From: Vibrio sp. B1FLJ16
GTDB lineage: Bacteria > Pseudomonadota > Gammaproteobacteria > Enterobacterales > Vibrionaceae
Length of the DNA: 64,000 nucleotides
Reading direction: 5' to 3'
Assembly: GCF_905175385.1 (NCBI RefSeq)
Contig: NZ_HG992750.1
Coordinates: forward strand, 372,001 to 436,000
The stretch's first letter is position 1. Each line of letters starts with the position of its first letter. The notes under the pieces were generated by a model, which saw only the letters and a list, made by a program, of their open reading frames with translations, was not told the DNA's origin and searched no databases. Position numbers and translations under genes: made by a program. This document shows, piece after piece, positions 47,001 to 55,872 of the stretch.

Positions 47001-47237
47001 TTCCGTGCGGTGAACATGACGTCCTGGTCATTCATTCTGGGTATCTTCCCATTGATATTCGCTTCGGGTGCAGGGCATGTCAGCCAGAACTCATTAGGTA
47101 TTTCCCTGATCGGCGGTCTGTTATGTGTGCTCCTAGCAGGTACTTTCTTGATCCCGGGCTTCTACGCTTTGGTACAAAGGCAGCGTGAGAAGATTCATGG
47201 TGGGAACACAAAGCTTGTCCCTCTAGATGACGAGTAA
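44084..47237 (+). pseudogene. RND (AcrB/HAE1-type) efflux pump, frameshifted in an A7 tract
   Basis: Proton-driven inner-membrane pump partnered with the upstream adaptor. The reading starts at 44084 (MLSRFFIQRPKFALVISIIL) with a GGGGG ribosome-binding site. It runs well to GVTVKK, then goes out of frame at seven A (44474-44480) and stops at 44524. The +1 frame continues from [20 protein letters not shown] to the end at 47237 with all later landmarks ([15 protein letters not shown], the [17 protein letters not shown] helix). Reading six A would restore a protein of about 1,050 residues. The gene is therefore disrupted by one extra base, phase-variable, or affected by a homopolymer sequencing error. 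Confidence 0.85.
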
Positions 47238-47275
47238 CAATATCTTCTTTGAATTAAACGTTACTCATTAGATAG

Positions 47276-47310
47276 AAAAAGCCCGAAGCTATTATTGCTT
47301 CGGGCTTTTT
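47276..47310. terminator. Bidirectional terminator after the RND operon
   Basis: AAAAAGCCCGAAGC (47276-47289), seven-base loop, GCTTCGGGCTTTTT (47297-47310); serves the RND operon (+) and the convergent chemoreceptor gene (-). Confidence 0.92.
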
Positions 47311-47343
47311 AATTCTTGGTTCGCGAAATAAAAGCGTACCGGT

Positions 47344-49113
47344 TTACTTAGCCCGGGTTTTAAACTCCGCAACAGCTGCATCCATGTCGTGTGCTTGAGC
47401 AGAAACGGAATCCACTTCCTGTAAACACTCTTGTGCTGATTGCATGTTGTTTTCCGAAATCACATTGAGCTCATTGATAGAGTCACTTACCTGATTCATC
47501 ACGATCCCTTGCTCTTCGATTGCAGAGGCAATGCGTTCAGAGTTACCCTGAATAGTGTGCATGTCAGCGATGATTTGTTGTAGACTCGCATCCAATTGTT
47601 CAGATGCGCCAAGGGTTTGCTGGCCTTGTGCATTACATTGCTCAATGTCGGATACGACGGTCGACATTTGGGATTGAATATCCGTCACCACGCGGGTGAT
47701 CTCTTCTGTAGATTGGTGAGTCCGACTTGCCAGTGCTCGAACTTCATCGGCTACTACCGCAAAACCTCGACCTTGCTCACCCGCACGAGCAGCTTCGATA
47801 GCAGCGTTCAGGGCAAGTAAGTTTGTCTGTTCAGCGATTTCCTGAATAATATTTACTGCACCACCAATTTTATCAACATGCTGATTCAAAGAGCCGATAG
47901 ATCGCTGACTGCTTGATAAGATATTGCTTAACTGACCAATACTTGTAACGGTTGTTTCGACAACAGTACGGCCTTGTTCTGCATTATTTGCCGCTTGATG
48001 AACGCCTTCAACCGCGACCGATGTGCTTTCTGAGATCTCTCCGATTGTTGCAACCATCTGCTGAACTGCCGTAGCCATTGATGATGTATGATCAGTTTGA
48101 GCGTGGAACTGTTCCATCACGCCCTCAAGCTCTCGGTGCATATTTTGGGTGCTACCGGTAAGCTGCATCGATTTCTCTTGAGTGCTCTGGATTAAGCGTT
48201 CGAGTTTCTCCAACAGGTCATTCAGGTGGTGGCTGATATCGAAAAGCTCATCTTTGCCCTCTAGATCGGAACGCAGCGCCATATTATTGCTTTCGCTGAT
48301 GCTCTTTATTGTCGTTAGCAGGCTACCTACGCGGACATTAATTGAACGAGAAATTTGCCAGATAAGCGCAAAAATCAAAACCAATACCAAAGCAGTGATC
48401 ACTTGCTTAATCGTTGCCATGCTTTCTTCACGCTCAATCGTGGCTTTAGTCAGCATTGAAGAAAAAGTATCGAATTGCTCCTCGACGGTATGAGATAGTG
48501 ATCGAGTTTCCCCTAGTAATCCTTTGTTGTAAGCCACACCGATTAACTGTTTTTGACTGGCCACCTGTTGGGCGCTTTTTAATAACTCAGGTGCGTTGAT
48601 ACCTCGTAACAGATCTGAATCGATCAGTCCGGCTTTTACCGCGTTATCAAAGTGGATAAGGGACAATATCTGCTGGTGGTCTGCAACTTTTTTAGCGTCA
48701 AGTAACAGGGGGTCGTACCGGGCCAGAAGGCCGCTTTCACTATTAAGACCATATTTCTGATAAGCGGCGACGAGTGACTGAAAGCCTTTCTGATAATCCA
48801 GTAAGTCTTTCTTCAACTGTTGACTGGAAGGAAGATCAAAATCGGTAAGTATTTCTGCCAACTCCTCTTCGAGTTGAAGGAAAAGTTCCGCGTTGTCATT
48901 GAATTTGTCCAAGTATTTGACATCACTGCGAAGCAAAAAGTCCTTTTCATTACGGCGTAAGTTTAGCAAACGAATTTCTAAATCACCCACATGTTTAATG
49001 GCGTGATTAAGTTCGTTACTCTGATTGGCAAAATGAGATGAGCTGCCCAAAAGGGTCACAATACCTAAAATGGCGACAGCTCCGAGGAAGTAGAGTTTTT
49101 GCCGAATAGTCAT
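47344..49113 (-). CDS. Methyl-accepting chemotaxis protein with a helical bimodular-type sensor
   Basis: Transmembrane chemoreceptor. The 589-residue product has a first span (about residues 8-24), a periplasmic region of about 200 residues that is entirely helical ([17 protein letters not shown], then LLARYDPLL), a second span (about 237-255), HAMP, and a signalling domain with the hairpin tip [20 protein letters not shown]. The helical periplasmic part with its [10 protein letters not shown] motif fits the HBM sensor class, which binds small organic acids in known cases. The ligand is not predictable here. There is no C-terminal CheR-binding pentapeptide (it ends TRAK). Confidence 0.9.
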   Translation of the reverse strand: MTIRQKLYFLGAVAILGIVTLLGSSSHFANQSNELNHAIKHVGDLEIRLLNLRRNEKDFLLRSDVKYLDKFNDNAELFLQLEEELAEILTDFDLPSSQQLKKDLLDYQKGFQSLVAAYQKYGLNSESGLLARYDPLLLDAKKVADHQQILSLIHFDNAVKAGLIDSDLLRGINAPELLKSAQQVASQKQLIGVAYNKGLLGETRSLSHTVEEQFDTFSSMLTKATIEREESMATIKQVITALVLVLIFALIWQISRSINVRVGSLLTTIKSISESNNMALRSDLEGKDELFDISHHLNDLLEKLERLIQSTQEKSMQLTGSTQNMHRELEGVMEQFHAQTDHTSSMATAVQQMVATIGEISESTSVAVEGVHQAANNAEQGRTVVETTVTSIGQLSNILSSSQRSIGSLNQHVDKIGGAVNIIQEIAEQTNLLALNAAIEAARAGEQGRGFAVVADEVRALASRTHQSTEEITRVVTDIQSQMSTVVSDIEQCNAQGQQTLGASEQLDASLQQIIADMHTIQGNSERIASAIEEQGIVMNQVSDSINELNVISENNMQSAQECLQEVDSVSAQAHDMDAAVAEFKTRAK

Positions 49114-49158
49114 ATCGTTGTTTCCTAAAAGAGTGGGGGGAGAATTTAGTGCCTGTTT

Positions 49159-49572
49159 CTAATACAGCACTTTTTTTCGCTGTTGTTTTTTAGTGCCCTG
49201 CTTGTTTTTATTGTCAAGCCGACGACGTTGCGAAGCGCGAGTTGGTTTTGTTTTTATCCGCTTCTTTCTTTGTAAGGTGACAGATGCAATCAACTCTTGA
49301 AGCCTGTTAAGAGCATCTTCTTTATTTTGTTCCTGCGTCCGAAATTGTTGTGCTTTGATAATAACCACACCATCCTTAGATATACGGCTGTCCGAAAGAG
49401 CAAGTAATCGCTCTTTAAAGATTACGGGTATACTTGAATGATGTATGTCAAAGCGCAGATGAATTGCAGTCGCTACTTTATTAACGTTCTGCCCGCCATT
49501 TCCTTGAGCTCTTATAGGGGATAACTGAACTTCCCATTCCTGAATTGTGATCGTATTTCCAATTTTTAGCAT
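49159..49572 (-). CDS. arfB: Alternative ribosome-rescue factor ArfB (YaeJ)
   Basis: Peptidyl-tRNA hydrolase that rescues ribosomes stalled without a stop codon. The 137-residue product has the catalytic GGQ motif at residues 26-28 (RAQGNGGQNVNK) and a basic C-terminal tail (from about residue 100, KKRIKTKPTRASQRRR) that enters the empty mRNA channel. No domain 2 or codon-recognition region of a full release factor is present. It is monocistronic, about 45 bp upstream of the chemoreceptor gene on the same strand, and divergent from the phosphatase gene. Confidence 0.93.
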   Translation of the reverse strand: MLKIGNTITIQEWEVQLSPIRAQGNGGQNVNKVATAIHLRFDIHHSSIPVIFKERLLALSDSRISKDGVVIIKAQQFRTQEQNKEDALNRLQELIASVTLQRKKRIKTKPTRASQRRRLDNKNKQGTKKQQRKKVLY

Positions 49573-49648
49573 GATAAATGAATGAGAGTCAGGGTAATTG
49601 AGAGAGCTGATAAATTAACATTACAGATGTAGAAATAGAAGAAAAGAG

Positions 49649-50251
49649 ATGAGTGCAATAGATTTTAGGCCGTATGAGGGATTCATATTCGATATGGATG
49701 GCACCTTGTTAGATACCATGCCAGCCCACCTTGCTGCCTGGCAAGCGACTGCCGAGCGATTCGAGTTCCCTTTTAGCCAGGAATGGCTACACAGTTTAGG
49801 TGGAATGCCGAGTTTCAAAATAGTCGTTGAAATAAACAATTTACACGGACTCTCCCTCGATCCGAAAACGGTAGCAAAGTTTAAGATGGAAACGTTCGCA
49901 GCGATGGAGTTACATGGTGACATCATTCCTTGCACGAACAATGTCTTGGAAGAGTATTTAGGTCAAAAGAAAATAGCGGTAGGGACGGGAAGCCAGCGTG
50001 AAAGCGCAATGCGTCTATTGAGTCACTCGGGCTTGTTGGATAAGTTAGACGCTGTGGTTACTGCCAGTGATGTGGTTAATCATAAGCCGATGCCCGATAC
50101 ATTTTTAGTGGCAGCTGAACAGTTGGGCTTAGATGCTGCGGAATGTCTGGTATTTGAAGATACTGAGTTAGGTAAGCGTGCTGCGCATGCAGCAGGAATG
50201 GACTGCGTTATGGTCGATGGTGAAGCGTTGGTCTTTTTCCCTAAGCCATAA
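49649..50251 (+). CDS. yqaB: HAD-family phosphatase, YqaB (fructose-1-phosphatase) type
   Basis: Haloacid-dehalogenase-like sugar phosphatase. The 200-residue product has motif I FDMDGTLLDTMPAH (nucleophile Asp15), motif II in AVGTGSQRESA, Lys in NHKPMPDTF and motif IV in VFEDTELGKRAAHAAGMD. The pattern follows E. coli YqaB closely (SQEWLHSLGGMPSFKIV). Beta-phosphoglucomutases are near relatives, but the spacing fits YqaB better. It is monocistronic, with a bidirectional terminator 21 bp after the stop. Confidence 0.87.
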   Translation: MSAIDFRPYEGFIFDMDGTLLDTMPAHLAAWQATAERFEFPFSQEWLHSLGGMPSFKIVVEINNLHGLSLDPKTVAKFKMETFAAMELHGDIIPCTNNVLEEYLGQKKIAVGTGSQRESAMRLLSHSGLLDKLDAVVTASDVVNHKPMPDTFLVAAEQLGLDAAECLVFEDTELGKRAAHAAGMDCVMVDGEALVFFPKP

Positions 50252-50271
50252 TGCTAGGAAAGTTTGTGTTT

Positions 50272-50302
50272 AAAAAGGTTTATCGGTGGGATAAACCTTT
50301 TT
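50272..50302. terminator. Bidirectional terminator
   Basis: AAAAAGGTTTATC (50272-50284), loop GGTGG, GATAAACCTTTTT (50290-50302), between the phosphatase (+) and the GGDEF regulator (-). Confidence 0.9.
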
Positions 50303-50372
50303 GTGCTGAACTGATGTGGCTTTTGGAGATGATGTACATCGCCTGGTTAGTTTTAATTGTTGAGAGGACAGG

Positions 50373-51596
50373 TTAAAAGTTGATCAGTTGGTTGCGGCCA
50401 GCCTTTTTAGCATTGTACAGTCTGGTGTCGGCAATTTTTATCTGTTCGTCTAACGTACCGTCGTTACATGCAGCGCCAATACTAATCGTGTACTTAATGG
50501 TTTGTCCCTGATGTTCAACACGGTCGGCTTCGATAGCCGAGCGCATCGTATCCAGTTTTGTGCAGAACTCTTCAAATGGACCGTTATAGTGGATGCAGAA
50601 CTCCTCACCACCAAACCTGGCCACGACCTGATCACCAAAGTTTTCTTTTAGCATTGCTGAAATATGAGTAAGAGCGGCATCACCACCGTCATGACCGTAC
50701 TGGTCATTCACTTTCTTAAAAAAGTCTATATCCATCATGGCGATACAGCGTGTTGCTTTAGATGTTCCCGCGGTATCAAACAGGTAACGGCGGTTCCAAA
50801 GCCCGGTTAAAGCATCTTGGTTTGCTAATTTGAACAACTCTTTGTTTGCTTCTTGCATGTTCAGCAACTGGTTCACACGACAGAACAGTTCTTCTTGGTT
50901 AAATGGCTTGTGCAGGAAGTCATTGGCACCTGCTTTCAAGTACTGCGCCGTCATCGTTTTGTCTTCAGAACTTGATAGGCCGAGGATAGAAATATCGCCG
51001 TATGTCGCCTGACGCCTGATCTCATGGATCATTTCTAGGCCAGTTTTTTCTGGCATATAGTTATCACTGATGATGAGTGTGATATCAGGATTTTGGGCTA
51101 AGAGCTGTAAGGCTTCTTCACCGTTCGTTGCCTGAGTCGTGCGAATGTATTGTGATTCCAATAAGCTGCAAATGTTACGACGGATCATCGAGCTGTCATC
51201 AACCACCAGGGCATGGTGATATTGGTTGTTCTTTATTCGTTTAGCAAATGGAATTACGTATTGGACTGAGCTAAGACTATCTTTAAGGATATAATCCATG
51301 ACGCCTTTTCTCATAAGCTCTTGTCGTGTTTGCTGCTCAAACTTTGCAGTAAGAACAACGACTTTCAGCTTTTCCTCAAGCAGTAGGTCAATAACTTCGC
51401 CATCTTCCGCATCCTGCAAACGGTAGCAAGATACAACAAAAGCGAAGTCACAGCGCTGATTTAGAATACTCTTAGTTTCAGACAGATCTTTAGCAAGCGA
51501 TACTTCAAAGCCCAGGTCTGAAAGTTGTGTGTTCAGATAGTTCCGGAAAATACGGCTTCCATCTATAACTAATACAGAATTGCTTGAACGATTCAC
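50373..51596 (-). CDS. REC-REC-GGDEF response regulator (diguanylate cyclase)
   Basis: Cytoplasmic regulator expected to make c-di-GMP when phosphorylated. The 407-residue product has two receiver domains and one GGDEF domain. The first receiver (residues 6-122) lacks the phospho-acceptor: Ser56 stands where Asp is expected (FAFVVSCYRLQ). The second (127-248) keeps Asp133-Asp134 and phospho-acceptor Asp178 in ISDNYMPEKTG. The cyclase domain has an active-site GGEEF at 329-333 and DIDFFKKVNDQYGH. No RxxD inhibitory site is seen five residues before it. The cognate kinase is not in the window. Confidence 0.92.
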   Translation of the reverse strand: MNRSSNSVLVIDGSRIFRNYLNTQLSDLGFEVSLAKDLSETKSILNQRCDFAFVVSCYRLQDAEDGEVIDLLLEEKLKVVVLTAKFEQQTRQELMRKGVMDYILKDSLSSVQYVIPFAKRIKNNQYHHALVVDDSSMIRRNICSLLESQYIRTTQATNGEEALQLLAQNPDITLIISDNYMPEKTGLEMIHEIRRQATYGDISILGLSSSEDKTMTAQYLKAGANDFLHKPFNQEELFCRVNQLLNMQEANKELFKLANQDALTGLWNRRYLFDTAGTSKATRCIAMMDIDFFKKVNDQYGHDGGDAALTHISAMLKENFGDQVVARFGGEEFCIHYNGPFEEFCTKLDTMRSAIEADRVEHQGQTIKYTISIGAACNDGTLDEQIKIADTRLYNAKKAGRNQLINF

Positions 51597-51833
51597 TATT
51601 GCTTTACCTTAAACAAAATCGACGTTGACTAACGTTTTTACAGGGAGCTTTTTATACACTAGTTCAGAGAGATTGTTTGTAGGAATAAGATGAATTGTTG
51701 TCGGATGGTGGTGGTTTTTTGTCGGCGCTTGTATTTTGACTGATAAGAATCGTTAACTACTGATTTAGATTAGTATTGTTCAATCGGATACACAGGAATA
51801 AATAGAACAGAAGTGGGTTATTGCTAAACAAAA

Positions 51834-51851
51834 GGGGTGCTTTTGCACCCC
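51834..51851 (-). terminator. Terminator of the OmpA-family gene
   Basis: GGGGTGC (51834-51840), loop TTTT, GCACCCC (51845-51851). Read leftward the stem is followed by CTTTTGTTTAG, so it ends the minus-strand porin gene. Confidence 0.85.
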
Positions 51852-51880
51852 AGTCATTTTATTTAGTGAGATAATTTAGC

Positions 51881-52855
51881 TTATGGCTGAACTAGCTCTT
51901 CATATTGGAACTCAGGAACACGAACTTCAACTCGACGGTTTAGAGCACGGCCTTCGTGAGTACCGTTGTCTGCAACTGGGTTTTCTTCACCCATGCCCGA
52001 TACAGTTAGACGACCAGCATCAATACCACCAGCTACTAGGTAATCCGCAACAGACTGTGCACGGCGCTCAGACAGTTTTTGGTTGTAAGCTGCAGGACCA
52101 GAGCTATCTGTGTAACCTGTGATCTCGACAACAGATTGTGGGTATTCATTTAGGAAGTTAATGAAATTATCCAGACGTTCTTTCGCACTGTTAGTCAGGT
52201 CATAGCTGTCGAACTCAAACGTACCAGCACCGTACTCTTCTTTGTGAGTCTTGGTCATTAGTACTGGTTCTGGCTCCGGCTCAACCACAGCCGCTACGAT
52301 AGGAGCTGCAGCGAATTTGTAGTTAACACCGACGCTGAAGAAGTTTGCGTCCATACTATCCAAAACGTCATCATCGATGTCTTGGTAGCGTTGATACTCG
52401 GCACGTAGGCTCCAGTTTCTGTCGAGGGTGTATTCTGCACCTAAAGAACCGGTTCCGACGAAGTCTTCTTCGTCACCAGACATCATGTAGGCACCACCTA
52501 GCTTACCAAACAAGCTGAAAGAGTCAGATAGAGGTAGGTTAAGTTTTGGTGCAAGAGTCACTGCCCATAGGTCGCCATCGATAGTATTAACTAGACCATC
52601 ACCTGCGTAAAAGTTCGCTTTGTAATCACCTAGGTAGTCAACTCCGTACTCAAGGTCAAAGTAATCGTTAAAGCCATAACCTACATGCATCCCGGCCGCG
52701 AATGCATCATCATCACAAGGGCTATTTAGATAGCAAGCATCGTCCAGAGTACTCATGCCCACTTTGCCCCCGATATACCATTCAGCTTGAGCAGAGTTTA
52801 GAAGAGCGCTACTACCAACTACCACTGCTGCTACTGCAATTGCTACTTTGTTCAT
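51881..52855 (-). CDS. OmpA-family outer-membrane protein
   Basis: Outer-membrane beta-barrel with a peptidoglycan-binding tail. From the ATG at 52855 (AAGGAAA upstream) the product is 324 residues. It has a signal peptide (about 1-23), an eight-strand OmpA-like barrel (about 24-190), a Pro/Glu linker (AAVVEPEPEPVLMTK), and an OmpA C-terminal domain with the peptidoglycan motif KLSERRAQSVADYL (about 265-280). A Cys pair in ACYLNSPCDDD could form a loop disulfide. The frame upstream to 52879 is not needed. It is monocistronic with a strong terminator. Confidence 0.92.
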   Translation of the reverse strand: MNKVAIAVAAVVVGSSALLNSAQAEWYIGGKVGMSTLDDACYLNSPCDDDAFAAGMHVGYGFNDYFDLEYGVDYLGDYKANFYAGDGLVNTIDGDLWAVTLAPKLNLPLSDSFSLFGKLGGAYMMSGDEEDFVGTGSLGAEYTLDRNWSLRAEYQRYQDIDDDVLDSMDANFFSVGVNYKFAAAPIVAAVVEPEPEPVLMTKTHKEEYGAGTFEFDSYDLTNSAKERLDNFINFLNEYPQSVVEITGYTDSSGPAAYNQKLSERRAQSVADYLVAGGIDAGRLTVSGMGEENPVADNGTHEGRALNRRVEVRVPEFQYEELVQP

Positions 52856-53091
52856 AATGTTTCCTTGTATTGATTGCATATAAATTTATACGTCGTGTTA
52901 TCAAATTGAAGAAAAAACCTGCTTTTATAAGATATTAGTTTAATAGGCAACTATGTTCACATCAAGCAACAAAAACTTAGAACTAGATAAACTTTTTTGG
53001 ATTCAAGACCTCACAAACTTCTGATATTTCTTACATTGTAGTAAAGATTTTTAGAGGCATAGCAAAATATGAGATAAATTAGAAGTTTTTG

Positions 53092-53109
53092 TGTACATCT
53101 AAATTTACA
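53092..53109. promoter_or_regulatory. TyrR-type box upstream of aroG
   Basis: TGTACATCTAAATTTACA matches the TyrR box TGTAAA-N6-TTTACA with one mismatch. It lies 197 bp before the aroG start, in the 450-bp gap between the OmpA gene and aroG. Control of DAHP synthase genes by TyrR is established in enterics; here it is inferred. Confidence 0.68.
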
Positions 53110-53305
53110 CTGTGTTTTGTAATTAACAGCGCTGGATTGTTTGCATTTATTTGCAAAAAGTGATTGAAAGTCTACGTCTAAGCCGATAAGTTATTTGCAT
53201 CGATAGAAAGAAATGAACCACAGCCCCTGTTGCATAAAGCTTTATGATTGCAAGACAGACAGTTGGCAGCAGTGGGTGAGTAATAACAACCAGGATGTAG
53301 AAGCC

Positions 53306-54358
53306 ATGTTTCAAACTGATGATGTAAGAATAAACAGAGTAAAAGAGCTGTTACCACCAGTAGCAGTTTTAGAGAAGTACCCAGCCACTGAAACTGCTTC
53401 TTCAACTACTTTCGATTGTCGTAATGCGATACACAACATTTTAGAAGGGAAGGATGATCGATTATTAGTAATCGTTGGCCCTTGCTCTATTCATGATGCA
53501 GAAGCGGCTGTTGAGTATGGCAAAAAACTAAAAGTATTGCGTGATGAGCTAGGTGAACAACTAGAAGTAGTAATGCGAGTCTACTTTGAAAAACCGCGTA
53601 CTACTGTGGGCTGGAAAGGTCTTATCAATGACCCGTACCTCGATGATACATTTAAGCTGAATGACGGCTTGCGAATGGGACGCAAACTTCTTCTGGACCT
53701 CACTGACATGGGGCTACCTACGGCAAGTGAATTTTTGGATATGATTACGCCACAGTACCTTGCCGATCTTATCAGCTGGGGCGCTATTGGTGCTCGTACT
53801 ACAGAATCTCAGGTACACCGTGAGCTGGCATCAGGTTTATCTTGTCCGGTAGGTTTCAAGAACGGAACCGACGGTAACATAAAGATTGCAAGTGATGCGA
53901 TACGTTCGGCAAGCTCGTCTCACCATTTCTTATCGGTAACCAAATATGGTCATTCAGCGATTGTTGAAACCGCAGGTAACCCAGACTGCCATATTATTCT
54001 GCGTGGTGGTAAGGAGCCAAACTACAGTGCGGCTCACGTAGCTCAAATTAAAGATGAGCTCGAAGCTGCTGGTCTTCCTCAAAAAGTCATGATCGATTTC
54101 AGTCACGCGAACAGCTCAAAACAGTTTAAGCGTCAGATGTTAGTGTCTGATGATGTTTCAGAGCAGCTTGCTGGTGGAGAACAAGCGATTTTTGGTGTGA
54201 TGATTGAGTCTCACCTTGTTGAAGGCCGACAAGATCTTGTTGACGGTAAGGCTGCTGTTTATGGTCAGTCAATTACAGATGCGTGTATCAGCTGGGAAGA
54301 CACTGAAACAGTATTGCGCCAGCTTTCAGATGCTGTGAAAGCGCGCCGAAATAAGTAA
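53306..54358 (+). CDS. aroG: 3-deoxy-D-arabino-heptulosonate 7-phosphate synthase AroG
   Basis: Condenses phosphoenolpyruvate and erythrose 4-phosphate, the first step of aromatic amino-acid synthesis. From the ATG at 53306 the 350-residue product matches E. coli AroG in length and pattern: DDVRINRVKELLPPVAVLEK, VGPCSIHD (metal Cys about residue 61), RVYFEKPRTTVGWKGL, and IDFSHANSSKQ. The AroG type is usually phenylalanine-sensitive. The frame is open upstream to 53213, but that extension is not family-like. A TyrR-type box lies in the promoter region and a strong terminator follows. Confidence 0.94.
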   Translation: MFQTDDVRINRVKELLPPVAVLEKYPATETASSTTFDCRNAIHNILEGKDDRLLVIVGPCSIHDAEAAVEYGKKLKVLRDELGEQLEVVMRVYFEKPRTTVGWKGLINDPYLDDTFKLNDGLRMGRKLLLDLTDMGLPTASEFLDMITPQYLADLISWGAIGARTTESQVHRELASGLSCPVGFKNGTDGNIKIASDAIRSASSSHHFLSVTKYGHSAIVETAGNPDCHIILRGGKEPNYSAAHVAQIKDELEAAGLPQKVMIDFSHANSSKQFKRQMLVSDDVSEQLAGGEQAIFGVMIESHLVEGRQDLVDGKAAVYGQSITDACISWEDTETVLRQLSDAVKARRNK

Positions 54359-54375
54359 AGCAATCTTAGCTAAAT

Positions 54376-54411
54376 AAAAAGAGCCAGAGGTGTTTGCCTC
54401 TGGCTCTTTTT
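54376..54411 (+). terminator. Terminator after aroG
   Basis: AAAAAGAGCCAGAGG (54376-54390), six-base loop, CCTCTGGCTCTTTTT (54397-54411). Confidence 0.93.
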
Positions 54412-54487
54412 ATTTATCTCGTCTCTTTCTATCAATCTGCCTTTCATTTATGTTATCCGCAGGGAATTTTAAGAAAGGAATAACAAA

Positions 54488-55660
54488 TTGAATCGTAATG
54501 TATGGTTGTTGTCACTTTGCCAAGCGCTTTTAATGACCGGAAATATACTCCTGATTTCCGTGGTGGGGCTTATTGGGAAAACACTCGCGCCTTCTGCAAG
54601 CCTTATTACTCTCCCAGTAGCGATTCAGTTTCTTGGCTTAATGTCTGCGACCATTCCCGCTTCATTAATTATGGGGAAATTGGGTAGACGTTTGGGTTTC
54701 AGTCTGGGAAATATCATAGGTATTATCGGGGCGACGCTGGCAACCTATGCTTTGACTCAACAACACTTTTATCTTTTCTGTCTTTCTACTTTCTTGTTGG
54801 GTGTAGGAATTGGCTTTGGAACACTGTATCGCTTTGCCGCAATAGAGGTGTGTGAAGAGTCGGCCAGACACAGAGCGATTTCAATATCCATGGCGGGAGG
54901 CGTGTTAGCAGCAATGCTTGGACCTAATTTAGCGGTTTATTCGCAACAGTGGTCTAGTGATGGCCTATACATCAGTGCTTTTTCCGTGTTGATCGTTCTT
55001 TATATAACCGCATTGGTTTTGCTACAAACGATTCGTTTTCCTTCTGCTCACGCCCAACTGTCTCATTCAAAAGCAGATAAGTTAGCTGATGTTATTCGCA
55101 AACCCAATTTCATGGTAGCAGTCATAGCGGCAATGGTTGCTTATGCGGTAATGAACATTCTGATGACAGCAACGCCTTTAGCTATGATCGGCTGCGGTTT
55201 TCATTTTGAAAAGGCGGCGGGTGTCATAGAGTGGCATGTGCTTGGAATGTTTGCACCTGCGTTTTTTACCGGACGTTTGATTGAACGCTTTGGCTCAAAA
55301 AATATGATACTTGCGGGTGGTTTGTTATTTATTGCGTGTATTGCAATTAACATTCACGGCGTATCTATCTGGCACTTTAGTTTAGCGTTGGTGCTGTTGG
55401 GTGTGGGCTGGAACTTTATGTTTATCGCAGCAACAGGTTTGTTTAGCCAGTGTTATGAGGCTAAGAACCGAAGTAAAGCGCAGGCGTTCAATGAGTTTTT
55501 GGTGTTTGGTTGCGTTACGGTTACCGCATTGCTTTCTGGCTGGCTTGAATCGACGGTTGGATGGCAGAATCTAAACCTATTTGTACTTCCTGTTGTTTTA
55601 TTGGTTGTCGTGATCTTCTTTACTAAAGGGCTTAATAAAAAGTCATCTCAGGTCGCCTGA
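54488..55660 (+). CDS. Major facilitator superfamily transporter
   Basis: Inner-membrane permease of twelve predicted spans, 390 residues. The loop 2-3 signature of the superfamily is visible as GKLGRRLGFSLG (about residues 62-73), and the second half has a degenerate copy GRLIERFGSKNMIL. The TTG start at 54488 has AAAGGAA seven bases upstream. It is monocistronic, beginning after the aroG terminator. Composition resembles drug or metabolite exporters; the substrate is unknown. A 212-bp gap with no gene follows. Confidence 0.87.
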   Translation: MNRNVWLLSLCQALLMTGNILLISVVGLIGKTLAPSASLITLPVAIQFLGLMSATIPASLIMGKLGRRLGFSLGNIIGIIGATLATYALTQQHFYLFCLSTFLLGVGIGFGTLYRFAAIEVCEESARHRAISISMAGGVLAAMLGPNLAVYSQQWSSDGLYISAFSVLIVLYITALVLLQTIRFPSAHAQLSHSKADKLADVIRKPNFMVAVIAAMVAYAVMNILMTATPLAMIGCGFHFEKAAGVIEWHVLGMFAPAFFTGRLIERFGSKNMILAGGLLFIACIAINIHGVSIWHFSLALVLLGVGWNFMFIAATGLFSQCYEAKNRSKAQAFNEFLVFGCVTVTALLSGWLESTVGWQNLNLFVLPVVLLVVVIFFTKGLNKKSSQVA

Positions 55661-55872
55661 TTTCCATATAAACGAAAGTAAAGATTTAAGGTAGTGGTCA
55701 GATCTCTTTATGCGTAACGTATCGAAATTTATAGTTATTTACAGTTTAAAGGATGTGGGTTAGGGGGATTAACCGCTACCCTCTGCCAGTTGTTGACTAA
55801 TTCTTTTGTATTAGTTTTAACAATCCTGTATATAACAAACTGAATGTAACAAAATATAACAGAAGCTCAACT

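Noticed and set aside
44358..47237. The downstream RND frame as an independent gene
   Set aside because: Its first 37 or so codons (to 44470) are out-of-phase reading of the pump's own 5' part. True homology begins only after the A7 tract, so it is the continuation of the gene starting at 44084.
53213..53305. Longer aroG starting at 53213
   Set aside because: The extra 31 residues are not part of the DAHP synthase family, which starts at the equivalent of 53306, and no ribosome-binding site is evident.
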